Shown here piece by piece: positions 62,909 through 64,000 of a stretch of 64,000 bases of DNA (positions within the stretch are counted from its first letter, which is position 1; the number at the start of each line of letters is the position of its first letter). The stretch is from contig NZ_RBAN01000001.1 in NCBI RefSeq assembly GCF_003626655.1, forward strand, positions 1,488,001 to 1,552,000, read 5' to 3'. The notes beneath the pieces are model-generated. The model saw only the letters and a list, made by a program, of their open reading frames with translations. It searched no databases and was not told where the DNA came from. The stretch is from Micromonospora costi (GTDB taxonomy: Bacteria; Actinomycetota; Actinomycetes; Mycobacteriales; Micromonosporaceae). The position numbers and the translations under genes were made by a program.

Positions 62909-63904
62909 TCAGGCGTCCAGCATCGCTCGGCCCAGCGGGGTCAGGGTGTGCAGGACCGTGTTGCGGTCGCGCTGGCTGACCAGGAGCCCGGCGTTGCGCA
63001 GCACGGCGGTGTGCTGACTGGCCGCCGCGGCCGAGATGTTCAACCGGCGGGCCACCTCTCCGGTCGTACAGCCGTCGTCGCTGACCTCCAGCACGGCCGC
63101 CCGCGTCCGCCCCAGCAGCGCGGCGAGCGCTTCCCGACCGGGCGCGGGCCCACCGCCCTCGCCGGGCGACGGAAGCAGCCCACCGAGCCGGTCCACGGGA
63201 TAGACGAGGACCGGGGGCAGCGCCGGGTTGAGCAGCGCCACCGGCGTACGCGCGCAGAAGAACGACGGCACCAGCAGCAGACCCCGGCCGTCGAGGTGCA
63301 ACTCACGGCTGTCCGGGTAGTCGCGCACCTCCAGCACGCCCGAGTCCCACCGCATGGCCGGCCGCAGGCTGGCCAGCAGCCCCTCCACACCGCCGTCGAG
63401 CAGGGCCCGCGCCCGCCGCGTCCGGTCGGCCTCCACGGCCGCCTGGATCCGCCCCCAGTACGGGTTGATGGCGACCGTCCGGTACTGCTCCATCGAGTCG
63501 GTGAGCTGCCGCAGGACGTCCGCCTCGCCCCGGGCGAGCGCCGACGCGGACGAGGGCAACGCGTTCTCCCCGGCGAGCACGGTCAGGTCGTGGTGCAGCA
63601 GCGGTGTGGGGGTGCTCCGGACGGCGTCCAGCCCCGCCTCGAAGCCGCCGAGGCTGGCGTACGGGGTGAGGAAGTCCGGGAAGTAGCCGCGGGGCGGGTT
63701 GAGCGCGAACAGGAGGCGGAACTGGTCGGAGGCGTTCTCCTGGCGCAGGCCACGGGCCACGCTGCGACGCCAGGTGGTCATCATCGGATCCCGGCTGCGG
63801 CCCTGCAGCAGGTGCAGGCTGAGGATCAGCTCCCAGACCGGGTCGGCGGCCGGGGCGACCCGTGTCCGCAGTACGTCCTCACCCGAAAAGTAAATCTTCA
63901 ACAT
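62909..63904 (-). CDS. ArsR-type winged-helix regulator with large N-terminal domain
   Basis: A 331-residue protein. The C-terminal 75 residues are an ArsR-like winged helix (AAVLEVSDDGCTTGEVARRL, NISAAAASQHTAVLRNAGLL). The first 250 residues (LKIYFSGEDVLRTRVAPAAD, PVWELILSLHLLQ) are the DUF5937-like domain common to actinomycete ArsR proteins of this length. No metal-binding Cys pair is visible, so the ligand is unknown. ATG 63904 has GGGAG seven bases upstream. The 5' flank to 64000 is A+T-richer and probably holds its promoter. Confidence 0.88.
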   Translation of the reverse strand: MLKIYFSGEDVLRTRVAPAADPVWELILSLHLLQGRSRDPMMTTWRRSVARGLRQENASDQFRLLFALNPPRGYFPDFLTPYASLGGFEAGLDAVRSTPTPLLHHDLTVLAGENALPSSASALARGEADVLRQLTDSMEQYRTVAINPYWGRIQAAVEADRTRRARALLDGGVEGLLASLRPAMRWDSGVLEVRDYPDSRELHLDGRGLLLVPSFFCARTPVALLNPALPPVLVYPVDRLGGLLPSPGEGGGPAPGREALAALLGRTRAAVLEVSDDGCTTGEVARRLNISAAAASQHTAVLRNAGLLVSQRDRNTVLHTLTPLGRAMLDA

Positions 63905-64000
63905 GTCGCGCTCCCGCTCGCCCGGCATGGGGGTGCCCGGCGACCGTTTGCACTCTACCGGCCGGCACTTATCTCCATCTTTAAGCGTGAGCTGAAAAAC

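Overview
This window is about 73% G+C with strong GTG/ATG start usage and stacked four-base GTGA/ATGA overlaps between genes. Gene content (MoxR/DUF58/SpoIIM/RDD cluster, WhiB-type regulator, F420 genes fbiC/fbiA/fbiB, DUF3499, ESX-type polymorphic toxin) points to a filamentous actinomycete, most likely Micromonosporaceae (Micromonospora or a relative). No rRNA, tRNA, CRISPR array, integrase or secondary-metabolite core gene was seen.

Layout. 1-5.3 kb: membrane-proximal housekeeping cluster (DUF4350 tail, MoxR ATPase, DUF58, then a SpoIIM-family protein divergent from an RDD protein). 5.3-8.7 kb: EfeUOB iron uptake with a candidate iron box upstream. 9-16.1 kb: ahcY, manA, cation efflux, SIS-type isomerase, Trm112 and phosphomannomutase on the minus strand. 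16.1-19.2 kb: a secreted/anchored protein, endonuclease V with a repeat tail, and a DinB-like protein. 19.3-26.3 kb: a polymorphic-toxin locus: a 1468-residue protein with a CpnT-like N-terminus, a papain-fold glutamine deamidase domain and a C-terminal RelA/SpoT-like domain, a candidate immunity gene, WXG100-like and YbaB-like partners, and a divergent YwqJ-deaminase/SUKH-3 fusion. 26.4-30.7 kb: two aldehyde dehydrogenases and a class III aminotransferase (amine/GABA catabolism). 31-37.5 kb: duplicated-domain secreted protein, Ddl with a threonine-dehydratase/serine-racemase-family enzyme, and a GAF regulator with aldehyde dehydrogenase and DUF779. 37.5-41 kb: two DUF559 endonuclease-like genes, each bracketed by its own family of palindromes. 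41-52.4 kb: a polyamine-type ABC transporter with FAD oxidoreductase, saccharopine-dehydrogenase-like enzyme and ureohydrolase, divergent from an Lrp/AsnC regulator, aminotransferase and second FAD oxidoreductase. 52.5-64 kb: F420-type small oxidoreductase, DUF3499, metallopeptidase-family protein, whiB, DUF4331 operon, fbiC, membrane protein, fbiA-fbiB and an ArsR-like regulator.

How the genes fit together. The polyamine/GABA genes form a coherent pathway: uptake (PotABCD-like), amine oxidation or transamination, aldehyde oxidation and removal of the last amino group. The Lrp/AsnC regulator sits between the two arms, and a repeated GAATYCGTTGC motif occurs in both promoter regions.

Most unusual system. 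Eight intergenic imperfect palindromes (52-89 bp) fall into five sequence families, three of which share the end motif GATCWTGMASTT. Two families flank a DUF559 (PD-(D/E)XK-like) gene with an N-terminal AbiEi-like winged helix, and both genes have paired DnaA-box-like TGTGGACAA motifs upstream. This has the architecture of a REP/RAYT-like element with a different nuclease. Mobility is inferred, not shown. From memory of Streptomyces gene order, whiB/DUF3499 and manB...ahcY are normally close neighbours. Here about 36 kb of accessory genes separate them.
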